A stretch of 64,000 nucleotides of DNA from JAIQFF01 sp963788505 (GTDB taxonomy: Bacteria > Acidobacteriota > Terriglobia > Terriglobales > Acidobacteriaceae): positions 992,001 to 1,056,000 of the forward strand of contig CAWBGY010000005.1 in NCBI GenBank assembly GCA_963788505.1, in the 5' to 3' direction. Shown piece by piece: positions 25,609-35,032 of this stretch. Position 1 is the stretch's first letter; every line of letters starts with the position of its first letter. The notes beneath the pieces are model-generated. The model did not search any database and was not told where the DNA came from. It saw nothing but the letters and a program-made list of their open reading frames with translations. The translations under genes and the position numbers were made by a program.

Positions 25609-26953
25609 TGTGGCCGTGGCTGTCGCTGCGCCGGCCAGCACACGTCCCCATTACGGTGGCACGCTCCGCCTGGCAATACGGGAAGCGCCGGCGTCGCTTG
25701 ATCCCACCGACTCCGGCCAGTTCGACACGATTGCGTGGCACAGTCTTTCCGGGCTGATATTCGACACCCTGGTCACGCTGGACGCGCGCGGCCAGGCCCA
25801 ACCCGCATTAGCGACTTCATGGCAGGCAGACCCGGGCAATCAACGCTGGCAGTTCAGCATCCGCCGCGGCGTCACCTTTCATGATGGAGCGGCGGTCAGT
25901 TCCGATGCCGTTGCGGCTTCGCTGCGCGCCGCAAATCCGAACTGGAAGGTCTTCGCCACCGGAGAAGCGGTCGTGGTGGAGTGCAACCGCCCAACCGCGG
26001 ATCTCCCCGCCGAACTGGCGCTGCCCCGCTACGGCGTCGCCAGACGCGCCGGCGGAAAGCTGGTTGGCAGCGGGCCATTTGCCATCGACCGCTGGGACGC
26101 TGCCCGGAGACTCACGCTCACTGCTCGTGACGACTACTGGGGCGGCCGCGCGTTTGTGGATTCCATCGAAATCGAAATGGGCAAGACTTTCCGCGAACAG
26201 ATGATCGCGCTCGATCTGGGTAAGGCCGACATCGTGGAGGTCGCGCCAGACCAGGCCCGTCGTGCGGTTGTGGAGGGTCGCCGAGTCGAGAACTCAGCTC
26301 CCGCGGAATGGATGGCGCTGGCCTTCGCCCGCGATAGCCAGTCCGCGGACGAACGGAAATTGCATGAGGCTTTGTCGCTGAGCATCGATCGAGCGTCGCT
26401 CAACAACGTTCTGCTGCAAGGCGCAGGCGAGCCCGCTGGCACATTCCTGCCCAACTGGCTGACCGGCTATGCTTTCCTTTTTCCTACGGCTGTCGATCTG
26501 CCGCACGCCCGCCAGCTCCGTAGCGAAGTTCGCGTGGCGCCGGTGTGGACGCTGGGCTACGACGCGTCCGATCCACTGGCCCGAGTCGTCGCGGAGCGAG
26601 TCGCATTGAACGGACGCGATGCCGGGCTCACCCTGCAGCCGCTGCCGCTCGAGTCCGCGAGCTCGGCGGTCCCCGACGTACGACTGGTTCGCGCGCCGTT
26701 GCCCACGCTCGATGCGCGGGTGGCGCTCCGTGTGTTCGCCGGCAAAGTGGGACTGCCCGAGCCCGAGTTCGATGGTGACCCAGTCAACGGCGTCTACGCG
26801 GCCGAAAGCGCTCTATTGCAATCGCAGCGCGTGATTCCCCTGCTGCACTTGCGGACCGCGACGGCTCTAGGCGCAAATGTGATGGGCTGGCAGGAAGATC
26901 CCGACGGCAGCTGGCGTTTGCAGAATGTCTGGCTGGAAATGGGGAAGCCGTGA
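25571..26953 (+). CDS. family 5 extracellular solute-binding protein (peptide/nickel type)
   Basis: A 460-residue exported protein: signal peptide (SGLFLLVAVSVAVAVAAPA), then YGGTLRLAIREAPASLDPTD, LIFDTLVTLDARGQAQPALA, WQFSIRRGVTFHDGAAVSSD and the C-terminal lobe (LHEALSLSIDRASLNNVLLQ), the DppA/OppA-type SBP_bac_5 order. Normally such proteins feed an ABC permease, but no permease or ATPase gene is present; the gene is instead overlapped by a histidine-kinase gene (GTGA, 26950-26953). This suggests ligand presentation to the sensor kinase. The ligand is unknown. Confidence 0.85.
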   Translation: MRPSGLFLLVAVSVAVAVAAPASTRPHYGGTLRLAIREAPASLDPTDSGQFDTIAWHSLSGLIFDTLVTLDARGQAQPALATSWQADPGNQRWQFSIRRGVTFHDGAAVSSDAVAASLRAANPNWKVFATGEAVVVECNRPTADLPAELALPRYGVARRAGGKLVGSGPFAIDRWDAARRLTLTARDDYWGGRAFVDSIEIEMGKTFREQMIALDLGKADIVEVAPDQARRAVVEGRRVENSAPAEWMALAFARDSQSADERKLHEALSLSIDRASLNNVLLQGAGEPAGTFLPNWLTGYAFLFPTAVDLPHARQLRSEVRVAPVWTLGYDASDPLARVVAERVALNGRDAGLTLQPLPLESASSAVPDVRLVRAPLPTLDARVALRVFAGKVGLPEPEFDGDPVNGVYAAESALLQSQRVIPLLHLRTATALGANVMGWQEDPDGSWRLQNVWLEMGKP

Positions 26954-28743
26954 GCTTTCGCCGCAAACTTTTGCTGGTGTTCGCGCTGACGGTCTTCCTT
27001 TCCGTAGGCGCGGTCACGTGGATCGTCTCCAGCGTTACCCGAAGAGTATTTGAACGGGCGAATGAGGACCAGACCACGGCGCTGATCGCGCAATTTCGCC
27101 GCGAGTTCGGCCGGCGGGGTGAAGAGGTAGTGCGCCGAGTAGAAACGGTCGCGGGCAGTGACGCCGCGACCCGCATGGCGCTCGCGCTGAGCCGTGGTTC
27201 TACCGACTATGGAGCGTACGTGAACGAGGCCAAAGCTCTCGCTGACAATCAGCAGTTGGACTTTCTGGAGTTCGTGGACAATCGCGGCACCATTCTTTCG
27301 TCGGCGCAGTGGCCCGCGAAATTCGGTTATACGGAAAGCTCCGTGCCGGCGGCGCCGCCCAAAGATGCCTTCCTCCGACAGGAGGAGCTGCCCGACGGCG
27401 CGGCCCTCAGCCTTTCCGCCATCCGGCAAGTGCAGGTTGGCGACCGGCCGCTCTACGTGATCGGCGGTCGTCGCCTGGACAATGACTTCATGAGAAGCCT
27501 CGACCTCCCCGCTGGAATGCGGGCGCTTCTCTACAGCAACCTGGCAAAGGGCTTTTCGTCCCAACTCCTGATCGCGCCACCGGGCAGCGTGCAACAACCG
27601 GGCCTGCTGGCGCCGCTCATTGAACAAGTCCGGCAGCAGCGGCGGGAAGCCACCGCGCTGGTTCATTGGACGGACAATGGGGCGGACGATGAGAGCATCC
27701 ACGCCATCCCATTAAACGGCCAGGACAACCAGTTGCTCGGCATTCTGCTGGTGGGCAACACACGCCGGCCTTATGTTGAGCTGCGCAATCGCATTCGTTC
27801 GGCGGCCCTGCTGGCCGGAAGCGTCGGCATTATTCTGGCCATCCTGTTCAGCGGATGGGCCTCGTCCCGGGTCACACGACCGGTCGAACAGCTTGCGGAG
27901 GCGGCGCGGGAAGTGGCGGCGGGAAATTGGAACACGCGGGTTGCGGTGGATTCGTCCGACGAACTGGGGGCTTTGGCCGAGTCTTTCAACCGCATGACGG
28001 GGGAGCTTCTGGAACAGAGGGAGCGCCTGGTCCAAACTGAACGGGTCGCGGCCTGGCGGGAGCTGGCCCGCCGGCTGGCGCATGAGCTCAAGAATCCGTT
28101 GTTCCCCCTGCAACTGACGGTAGAGAACCTGGTGCGGGCGCGAGAGCAGAGTCCGGAACAGTTCGATGAAGTTTTTCGCGAGAGCTCGTCCACGCTGCTG
28201 GCGGAGATTGCCAATCTGAAAGCCATCATCTCGCGTTTCAGCGAATTTTCCAGAATGCCGCAGCCCCAATTTCAGCGAGTGCAAATCAACGAAATTGTGC
28301 AGCATGTGGCGCGCCTGCTGCAGGCGCAACTGCGCTCACCGGAGCGCGCTCCCATCGAATGCCGGCTCGAGTTGGCGGCAACTCTGGAACCGATTGCGGC
28401 CGACCCGGAACTGCTTCATCGCGCCTTTTCCAATCTGGCGCTGAACGGGCTGGACGCCATGCCGCAGGGCGGCACACTTACACTGCGCACGCGCCCGAGC
28501 GGCGACCGGGTCGCGGTCGAGATTGCCGATACCGGCGCGGGCCTGACCGCCGAAGAGTGCGAACGCCTGTTCACGCCCTATTACACCAGCAAGGCGCAAG
28601 GCACGGGACTCGGTCTGGCCATCGTGCAATCGATCATCAGCGACCATGGAGGCAGGATCGGCGTACGCAGCGCGCCGGGACGAGGAACAACGTTTATGAT
28701 CGAGCTGCCGGGCAATCTGGACAAGCTGCAGGCCGCGCGCTAA
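26950..28743 (+). CDS. NtrY-like membrane sensor histidine kinase
   Basis: A 597-residue kinase starting at GTG 26950. Membrane helices near 7-28 (LLLVFALTVFLSVGAVTWIV) and 278-300 (LLAGSVGIILAILFSGWASS) bracket a 250-residue periplasmic sensor domain. HAMP follows (RVTRPVEQLAEAAREVAAGN), then the phospho-acceptor H378 in LAHELKNPLFPLQL and the ATP-binding domain with ALNGLDAMPQGG, DTGAGL and GTGLGLAI. The H-E-L-K-N-P-L motif and architecture are NtrY-like. The cognate regulator is the sigma-54 activator next in the operon. Confidence 0.93.
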   Translation: MSFRRKLLLVFALTVFLSVGAVTWIVSSVTRRVFERANEDQTTALIAQFRREFGRRGEEVVRRVETVAGSDAATRMALALSRGSTDYGAYVNEAKALADNQQLDFLEFVDNRGTILSSAQWPAKFGYTESSVPAAPPKDAFLRQEELPDGAALSLSAIRQVQVGDRPLYVIGGRRLDNDFMRSLDLPAGMRALLYSNLAKGFSSQLLIAPPGSVQQPGLLAPLIEQVRQQRREATALVHWTDNGADDESIHAIPLNGQDNQLLGILLVGNTRRPYVELRNRIRSAALLAGSVGIILAILFSGWASSRVTRPVEQLAEAAREVAAGNWNTRVAVDSSDELGALAESFNRMTGELLEQRERLVQTERVAAWRELARRLAHELKNPLFPLQLTVENLVRAREQSPEQFDEVFRESSSTLLAEIANLKAIISRFSEFSRMPQPQFQRVQINEIVQHVARLLQAQLRSPERAPIECRLELAATLEPIAADPELLHRAFSNLALNGLDAMPQGGTLTLRTRPSGDRVAVEIADTGAGLTAEECERLFTPYYTSKAQGTGLGLAIVQSIISDHGGRIGVRSAPGRGTTFMIELPGNLDKLQAAR

Positions 28744-28753
28744 GGAGTTATGG

Positions 28754-30148
28754 GTGCCCCAGAAAGCACATCTGCTGATCGTTGACGACGAAGCCAACAC
28801 CCTGGCCTCGCTGGCGCGTGCCTTTCGTCTCGCCGGGCACGAGGCGACGGTTTGTGACAACGCTCTGAAAGCCCTCGAGCTGGCCCGGTCTCAGCCTTTT
28901 GACCTGATTATCTCGGATGTAGTCATGCCGGGTAAGGACGGACTCTCGCTGCTCGAAGAGTTGAAATCGCAAGGAGTCACGACTCCGGTGGTCATGATGT
29001 CGGGGCAGGCGCACATCGATATGGCGGTGCGAGCTACACGCCTGGGCGCGCTCGACTTTCTGGAAAAGCCCATTTCCACGGAAAAACTGCTACTCACGGT
29101 AGAGAACGCGCTCAAACTGCAACGGCTGGAATCCGAAAACCGTCAGCTCCGGCAACGGCTGGGAAAACACGAGATCGTGTGGACCGGCGAAACCATGAAG
29201 AAGCTGATGGCCCAGATCGAACGCGTAGCCGCGAGCGAGACCCGGGTTTGCATCCTGGGAGAAACCGGCACGGGGAAGGAATTGGTGGCGCGCACGCTGC
29301 ATGAACGCAGCCCCCGGGCTTCGGGTCCATTCGTGACCTTGAACTGCGCCGCGGTCCCGGCTGAGCTGATCGAGTCCGAGCTCTTTGGTCATGAGAAAGG
29401 CTCGTTTACCGGCGCCGCAGGGCGGCATCTGGGCAAATTCGAACAGGCGGAGCGGGGGACAATTTTCCTCGATGAAATCGGAGACATGCCCCTACCCATG
29501 CAGGCCAAGCTGCTGCGCGTGCTGGAGGAAGGCGAAGTCGAGCGCATTGGCGGCGACAAGCCAACCCAGGTCGATGTGCGAGTCGTCGTGGCTACGCATC
29601 GCAATCTGGAATCTCTGGTACGCGAGGGCAAATTCCGGCAGGATCTGTTTCACCGGGTTTACGTTTTCCCCATTCTCCTGCCGCCGCTGCGCGAGCGCAA
29701 AGAGGACATTCCCGTGCTGGTGCAAACCTTCGCCCAACAAGTGTGCGCCCAGAACAATTGGAAGGCGATTCCCTTCACTCCGGACGCGATTCAGGCGCTC
29801 GAAGCGCATTCCTGGCCGGGTAATGTTCGCGAACTGCGCAATGTGGTGGAACGCCTGATTCTGCTTGCCACGGAAGGCGAGGTCACCGTGGACACCGTCG
29901 AGATGGCGTTGCCCCAGGCAGTGGCGGCGCCAACCACGCTGCCTGGAACGGGCACTCTGGCGCAGAGGGCGCAGGCCTTCGAGCGCGAGGTGATTCTGGC
30001 CGAACTGAAGCGTAACCGTTTTCACGTCACCAACGCGGCCAAGGCGCTGGGGCTCGAACGCAGCCATCTCTACAAGAAAGCGGAGCAGCTGGGGATCGAC
30101 CTCAGGTCTCTCCGGAATGAACCAGGGGAGGGAGGGAGCGCAAGCTAA
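28754..30148 (+). CDS. sigma-54-dependent response regulator (NtrX/NtrC type)
   Basis: GTG 28754 has TAAGGAG seven bases upstream and gives 464 residues. Receiver domain with phospho-acceptor D55 in IISDVVMPGKDG; AAA+ domain with GETGTGKE, ESELFGHEKGSFTGA (GSFTGA in place of canonical GAFTGA in the sigma-54 contact loop), IFLDEIGDMP and SWPGNVRELRNV; C-terminal Fis-type helix-turn-helix (VTNAAKALGLERSHLYKKAE). It drives RNA polymerase containing sigma-54 at target promoters. It is 10 bases behind the kinase gene. Confidence 0.94.
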   Translation: MPQKAHLLIVDDEANTLASLARAFRLAGHEATVCDNALKALELARSQPFDLIISDVVMPGKDGLSLLEELKSQGVTTPVVMMSGQAHIDMAVRATRLGALDFLEKPISTEKLLLTVENALKLQRLESENRQLRQRLGKHEIVWTGETMKKLMAQIERVAASETRVCILGETGTGKELVARTLHERSPRASGPFVTLNCAAVPAELIESELFGHEKGSFTGAAGRHLGKFEQAERGTIFLDEIGDMPLPMQAKLLRVLEEGEVERIGGDKPTQVDVRVVVATHRNLESLVREGKFRQDLFHRVYVFPILLPPLRERKEDIPVLVQTFAQQVCAQNNWKAIPFTPDAIQALEAHSWPGNVRELRNVVERLILLATEGEVTVDTVEMALPQAVAAPTTLPGTGTLAQRAQAFEREVILAELKRNRFHVTNAAKALGLERSHLYKKAEQLGIDLRSLRNEPGEGGSAS

Positions 30149-30530
30149 AATACAGGAGAAACTGTATTGGCTCGCGCCTGTCGCTGTATATAGATAGAGT
30201 TAGATAGATTGATTACGGAACAACGCTTAGGCCCTTAGGCAGTCAACTGTAGATGGACGCGCTGTGGGCGACGAGAAAGCAGGCTCTAGCCAGGCGTACC
30301 CGCTCCAAGTCGATGCGGGATCCGGAAAAAGTTCGCGCCGGAAACACAACATCAGTAAGAATTACATGCAAAGAGTTTCCCACAGGCAACTAAAGCGCTG
30401 GAAACACGGGGGCACTCTCGTTTGGCAACCGCGATGCTTCAGTAGAGGGAAGCAGGGGATCCAGTTTAACGGAAGTTGCAGAACCAAAATCGATACGCTT
30501 GCGGAGAAGGACATTCTGCGGAGGTAGTTT
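30149..30530. other. intergenic region with a short hairpin at its start
   Basis: AATACAG and CTGTATT (30148-30169) form a 7-bp stem right after the sigma-54 regulator, without a U tract. A following AT-rich stretch contains TAGATAGA-type repeats. The open frame at 30264-30527 has no family features and no start signal and is not called. A sigma-54 -24/-12 site was looked for and not found. Confidence 0.4.
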
Positions 30531-31205
30531 ATGGCTGCATTCCGAATATTCATCGCCGATGACCACGAGGTGGTACGCAAGGGTTTATGTGCTCTTTTGC
30601 AGGCGGACCCCAGCTGGGAAATCTGCGGCGAGGCGGCAGACGGGCGCGATGCGGTGGAGAAAGTTCGTGAATTGAAGCCGGACGCGATCATTCTCGATAT
30701 CGGCATGCCCGGTCTGAACGGCCTGGAAGCGACCCGCCAGATCATGAAGGACGATCCCCGGGCCAAAGTGCTCATTCTGACGTTCCATGATTCCGACCAG
30801 GTGGTGCGGGACGTTTTGAATGCTGGAGCGCGAGGTTTTCTGCTCAAGTCCGACGCCGCGCGGGACCTGGTGGTCGCGATGGAGGCCTTGCGCCGGGACA
30901 AGACATATTTCACTTCGAAGGTCGCGGCCATGGTGCTGGAGGGATACTTGAAGGGCGGCACCCAGGCGCCCGCCATCGCCATCGGACGCGACCGCCTCAC
31001 TCCTCGCGAGCGCGAAGTTGTGCAATTGCTGGCCGAAGGCAAGAGCACGAAAGAAGTGGCGGTTGCGCTGGGGCTGAGCGTGAAGACGGCGGAAACTCAT
31101 CGCTCGAACATCATGCGCAAGCTGCAACTCCACTCGGTGAGCGACCTCGTCCTTTACGCGGTCCGCAACAATATCATCCACGTCGTCCAACCGGCAATCG
31201 AGTAG
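30531..31205 (+). CDS. NarL/FixJ-type response regulator
   Basis: GGAGG six bases before ATG 30531 supports the start. The 224-residue product has a receiver domain with D56 in AIILDIGMPGLNGLEATRQI and a LuxR-type helix-turn-helix (LTPREREVVQLLAEGKSTKE, then LGLSVKTAETHRSNIMRKL). The cognate kinase is not adjacent. Targets cannot be inferred. Confidence 0.93.
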   Translation: MAAFRIFIADDHEVVRKGLCALLQADPSWEICGEAADGRDAVEKVRELKPDAIILDIGMPGLNGLEATRQIMKDDPRAKVLILTFHDSDQVVRDVLNAGARGFLLKSDAARDLVVAMEALRRDKTYFTSKVAAMVLEGYLKGGTQAPAIAIGRDRLTPREREVVQLLAEGKSTKEVAVALGLSVKTAETHRSNIMRKLQLHSVSDLVLYAVRNNIIHVVQPAIE

Positions 31206-31523
31206 GCAACTTTGCCGGGTTGGTGCGGACTGGACGCCGGCCCGGCGGGTTGACGCCGCGCGTCCCTGGCCGAACGCGATCGAGGATTGCCGGCGCCATC
31301 TCTGAGATTCCCTCCGAATTTCTCGGCCTGGGAATTCCGCTTCGTCCCTCCGTCAACGCTCCGTGGACCTACGCACATGCAGGGTCGGCGCGTACAGGAA
31401 CTCATTAAAAGGACTACAGCTTGCACCGGATAGACGGTGGTCGATTTCGCTCCTAGTCTTGTGGTCATGACGCAGCAGAAGATTTCGCAAGGGTCAATCT
31501 CAATCCCGGGAGGAAGAGCCGTG
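31206..31523. other. intergenic region upstream of the ECF sigma gene
   Basis: About 320 bases with no supported gene. A GGGAGGAAG ribosome-binding site at its end belongs to the sigma-factor gene. Open upstream extension of that gene has no conserved sequence. Confidence 0.4.
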
Positions 31524-32162
31524 ATGAATCAGAACGTTTCTACGGACGCAGCGCGCCATGAGTTGAACACTGCCAGCCGCAGTAGCGACCTGGAACTGGT
31601 GCAGCGTGCTCAGCAAGGCGATTCCGAGGCTTTTGCCGCTTTGTTTCACGCTCACAAGGCAAAGATCTATTCCATCTGTTTGCGCATGACCAACAACACA
31701 GCACAAGCCGAGGACCTCACCCAGGACGCATTCCTGCAGGTGTTTCGAAAGCTGTCTACGTTTAAAGGAAACTCGGCCCTGTCCACATGGCTCTATCGCA
31801 TCGCGGTGAATACCGTGCTGATGCATTTTCGCAAGAAGGCCCTGAAGCAGGTCTCGCTGGATGAACCTTTAAGCCGAGACAGCAACACGGTACGCCGTGA
31901 GTATGGCAGCCGCGATGGCCGGCTTGCGGGATCGGTCGACCGCATCACCCTGACCCGGCTGATCAACGATCTGCCCGCGGGATACAGGACCATCTTCCTT
32001 CTGCACGAAGTGGAAGGCTACGAGCACCAGGAGATCGCGAAAATATTGGATTGCTCGGTGGGAAATTCCAAATCGCAGCTGCACAAGGCAAAATTGCGGA
32101 TCCGCGAATTTCTGGCCGAGCCGGGCAAGAACGTGGCATCGGTTGCAGCGCAAGGCGCTTAA
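31524..32162 (+). CDS. ECF-type RNA polymerase sigma factor
   Basis: ATG 31524, preceded by CCCGGGAGGAAG, gives 212 residues. Region 2 (DSEAFAALFHAHKAKIYSIC, then AEDLTQDAFLQVFRKLSTFK and LSTWLYRIAVNTVLMHFRKK) and region 4 (INDLPAGYRTIFLLHEVEGY, then HQEIAKILDCSVGNSKSQLH) are complete. No anti-sigma gene follows; the next gene is convergent. Similar to SigW/RpoE-like ECF factors common in this phylum. Confidence 0.92.
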   Translation: MNQNVSTDAARHELNTASRSSDLELVQRAQQGDSEAFAALFHAHKAKIYSICLRMTNNTAQAEDLTQDAFLQVFRKLSTFKGNSALSTWLYRIAVNTVLMHFRKKALKQVSLDEPLSRDSNTVRREYGSRDGRLAGSVDRITLTRLINDLPAGYRTIFLLHEVEGYEHQEIAKILDCSVGNSKSQLHKAKLRIREFLAEPGKNVASVAAQGA

Positions 32163-32242
32163 GAAGCAAACACAATCGGAGGCGCCGGTCTCTGCGCTCG
32201 TGCCACGGACCCGCCTGAGGGCGGCGGTTCGCAGCATCCAGG

Positions 32243-33124
32243 CTAGCGCTGGCCCCATTTCAGCTTGGCGCGCAGCACGTCAAAAAAAGTCCCTTGCGTG
32301 TGCAGCAGTTTGACCTGGTGCTGCGACTTGCGGCAAAGCACGCGGTCCCCGTCCACCATGGGCATGCCGATCTGGCCATCGATGCTGAGGTAGGCCTCAT
32401 CCTCTCCGGTCTTGATTACGATCTCGATTTCCGAGGTGTCGCGCACCACCAGCGGACGATGGGTCAGGGAGTGGGCCGAAACCGGTGTGACCACAAAGGC
32501 GTCGACGGAAGGCATCAGGATCGGACCGCCGGCCGCCAACGAGTACGCGGTCGAACCGGTGGCCGTGGACACGATCAAACTGTCCGCCTGGTAGCCGGAG
32601 ACGAACACCCGGTCAATGTACACATCGCAATGATTCAGGCGGGCGATGGTGCCTTTGCCGACGACCACATCGTTGAGCGCGTCGAAGCTGCCTACGCAAG
32701 CATCCTTTCGGAAGACCTCACAGTGCACCATGGAGCGCGTATCCAGGACGCAGCAGCTTTGCTCGATGCCTTGCAAAGTTGTGTACAGGTTTTCCAGCGG
32801 CACTTCGGTCAGGAACCCGAGCGAGCCCAGGTTGACGCCGAGCACCGGAATCCCCGCCTTGGATACGGCCCGCGCCGCCGAAAGCAGCGTGCCATCTCCT
32901 CCCAGCACCACCACGAAGGCCAACGGGCGGGAAGCCATTTCCGCGCGCGCGACGACCTCCGCGCCCGAAGCATAGGGCGCGGTCTCGGGATCGACCACAA
33001 CCTGGTATCGGTGCTCGTGAAACCAGGCCAGCAGGGGCGGGACGATATCCGCCAATTCCGCTTTGCCGGGCTTGGAGATAATGCCGGCAAACTTACTCGT
33101 TGAGACCACATTCCCGGTTGCCAT
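32243..33124 (-). CDS. nadK: NAD kinase
   Basis: A 293-residue ATP-NAD kinase that makes NADP. The catalytic GGDGTLL motif lies in VVVLGGDGTLLSAARA, followed by NLGSLGFLTEV, NDVVVGKGTIARL, the NAD-contact GSTAYSLAAGGP and the C-terminal SIDGQIGMPM. Start ATG 33124 gives MATGNVVSTSKF. It lies downstream of the TlyA gene on the same strand, a pairing (tlyA-nadK) that is common in bacteria. Confidence 0.96.
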   Translation of the reverse strand: MATGNVVSTSKFAGIISKPGKAELADIVPPLLAWFHEHRYQVVVDPETAPYASGAEVVARAEMASRPLAFVVVLGGDGTLLSAARAVSKAGIPVLGVNLGSLGFLTEVPLENLYTTLQGIEQSCCVLDTRSMVHCEVFRKDACVGSFDALNDVVVGKGTIARLNHCDVYIDRVFVSGYQADSLIVSTATGSTAYSLAAGGPILMPSVDAFVVTPVSAHSLTHRPLVVRDTSEIEIVIKTGEDEAYLSIDGQIGMPMVDGDRVLCRKSQHQVKLLHTQGTFFDVLRAKLKWGQR

Positions 33125-33190
33125 GGTGAAAGTCGAATTGTACAGAAGTTCCAGGCAAAAGCCTTAACCGCGCAGGACGCAAAGTAAAAC

Positions 33191-33937
33191 TTAGAATTGT
33201 CCGTACAGCAGATACTCACGATTTCCTTCGCCCCCCAATATGGGAGATTCGATCATGTCGGTCTGCGTGCACCCCAGCGCCAGGAGGGCGTGGCGAACTT
33301 TTTCGACCGAGGCTTTTTGCACCACCGGGTCGCGCACGATGCCTCCTTTACCCACTTGCTCGCGGCCTGCTTCGAATTGCGGCTTGACCAGAACTATGAG
33401 TTGCCGGCCGCGACGCTCCCCCGCTGGGGGAAAAGCGGCTGCAATCACGGCGGGCAGGACCAGGGTCGCGGAGATGAAAGACACGTCCATCACCACCAGA
33501 TCTACAATTTCGCCGACCTGTTGAGGCTTCAAGTAGCGGGCGTTGGTTTTTTCCAGCAATCCGACGCGAGCGTCCTGACGAAGGCGGAAATCGATCTGGC
33601 CGTGGCCGGTATCGACGGCAATGACGCGTCCCGCCCCGCGCTGCAACAGGCAATCGGTAAAGCCTCCGGTTGAGGTTCCCACGTCCAGACAAATCTTCCC
33701 CACCACGTCGATCTGCCAGTGTTTGAGGGCGTGCTCCAGTTTGAGGCCGCCGCGGCTGACGTACTTGAGATCTTCTCCGAGGAGGCGTATGTCCGCCGAA
33801 CCCTCAACGCCGGCTCCTGCCTTCTCGATTTTCTGTCCGTTCACCAGCACCTTGCCGGCGAGGATCAGCGCCTGGGCGCGCTCCCGCGACTTTGCCACGC
33901 CACGTTCGAGCAATAATTTGTCGAGCCGAACCTTCAA
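33191..33937 (-). CDS. TlyA-family rRNA methyltransferase (S4 plus FtsJ-like domains)
   Basis: The N-terminal S4 RNA-binding domain (VRLDKLLLERGVAKSRERAQ, then GKVLVNGQKIEKAG) is followed by an FtsJ-like SAM-dependent methyltransferase (KICLDVGTSTGGFTDCLLQR, VDTGHGQ, LVVMDVSFISATLVLPAV, IVLVKPQFEAGREQVGKGGI). TlyA enzymes 2'-O-methylate 16S/23S rRNA. No ATG is found at the expected position; TTG 33937 gives LKVRLDK and 248 residues, the usual length. It lies 66 bases upstream of nadK on the same strand. Confidence 0.9.
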   Translation of the reverse strand: MKVRLDKLLLERGVAKSRERAQALILAGKVLVNGQKIEKAGAGVEGSADIRLLGEDLKYVSRGGLKLEHALKHWQIDVVGKICLDVGTSTGGFTDCLLQRGAGRVIAVDTGHGQIDFRLRQDARVGLLEKTNARYLKPQQVGEIVDLVVMDVSFISATLVLPAVIAAAFPPAGERRGRQLIVLVKPQFEAGREQVGKGGIVRDPVVQKASVEKVRHALLALGCTQTDMIESPILGGEGNREYLLYGQF

Positions 33938-34184
33938 ATTGGACCCCAGAAAATGGACCCCAGAACCCACGGCTTCCCTGCACCTCAAACCGGGTGAGCA
34001 CCCGCGCAGGTGCAAGGTGCAGAAAGTATTCGCACCAAACAAGTTATCAGCGTACTTTCCTGATTTCCCACAGAATTTTGCACAGCCGTTGTTGAAAAGT
34101 ACAGAAAGTATGGTGGGAGCAGTTCGGTGCTCAGGTAGAGCAGCGCTTCGGCGAAGGCGCAGGCCGCCTGTTCTCTCGAAACCG

Positions 34185-34934
34185 CTAGCCGGCGACTTCT
34201 TCCAAAAGCTTCTGGTCGATATCGAAATTGGAATGGAGATTCTGCACGTCGTCGTGCTCTTCGAGCGCTTCCATCAGCCGGATCATCTGGCTCGCGGCCG
34301 GCCCTTCCAACTTGGTGTAGGTGTCAGGGACCATCGTCACGCTGGATGAAACGGGCGTAATGCCGGCTTTCTTAACCGCTTCGAGCATGCCTTCATAGGC
34401 GGAAGGAGCAGTCAGGATTTCCCAGTTTTCGCCATCGTCAATCGGTTCATCTTCGCCGCCCGCCTCGATGATGATGTTCATCAGATCGTCTACTGTGGCC
34501 GCCGACTTGGGGATGACGATGTCGCCCTTCTTGTGGAACATATATGCGACCGCACCGGCTGAGGCCATGTTGCCGCCGTTTTTACCAAAGGCGTGACGGA
34601 TTTCGCTGACCGTGCGATTGCGATTGTCGGTATTGATGTCGAGCAGGACCGCCACGCCACCCGGACCATAGCCTTCCAAAGAGAATTCCTCGTAGGTCGC
34701 GCCCGGAAGTTCTCCCGTGCCGCGCAGGATGGCCCGCTTGATGTTGTCGGCGGGCATGTTCTCAGCCTTGGCTGCCAGGATGGCGCCACGCAGGCGGGGG
34801 TTGGTATCGGGATCTCCGCCATTTTTGGCGGCAATGGAAATTTCCTTGATCAGGCGGGTGAAAATCTTGCCCCGCTTGGCGTCCAGTGCGCCCTTTTTGT
34901 GCTTGATGGTGGCCCATTTTGAATGGCCGGACAT
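34185..34934 (-). CDS. YebC/PmpR-family protein
   Basis: A 249-residue protein with the invariant start MSGHSKWATIKHKKGALDAK, then GKIFTRLIKEISIAAKNGGD, NPRLRGAILAAKAENMPADN and GYGPGGVAVLLDINTDNRNR. YebC proteins act as translation factors for difficult nascent peptides or as DNA-binding regulators in some lineages; which applies here is not visible. It is separate from tlyA (about 250 bases). Confidence 0.95.
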   Translation of the reverse strand: MSGHSKWATIKHKKGALDAKRGKIFTRLIKEISIAAKNGGDPDTNPRLRGAILAAKAENMPADNIKRAILRGTGELPGATYEEFSLEGYGPGGVAVLLDINTDNRNRTVSEIRHAFGKNGGNMASAGAVAYMFHKKGDIVIPKSAATVDDLMNIIIEAGGEDEPIDDGENWEILTAPSAYEGMLEAVKKAGITPVSSSVTMVPDTYTKLEGPAASQMIRLMEALEEHDDVQNLHSNFDIDQKLLEEVAG

Positions 34935-35032
34935 GGGAATACCTCGTATTCAAGAGTCTTTAATAATGGCGCGGAACTGGCCCGTCGAGGAGATCAACGG
35001 ATTGCCTCAAATCAATGCCGGCGTACAAAAAA

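Noticed and set aside
30168..30190. Sigma-54 promoter (GG-N10-GC) before the regulator genes
   Set aside because: TTGGCT is present but no GC lies at the required spacing.
30264..30527. 87-codon frame before the NarL-type gene
   Set aside because: No family features or start context; it runs up to the next gene's ribosome-binding site.
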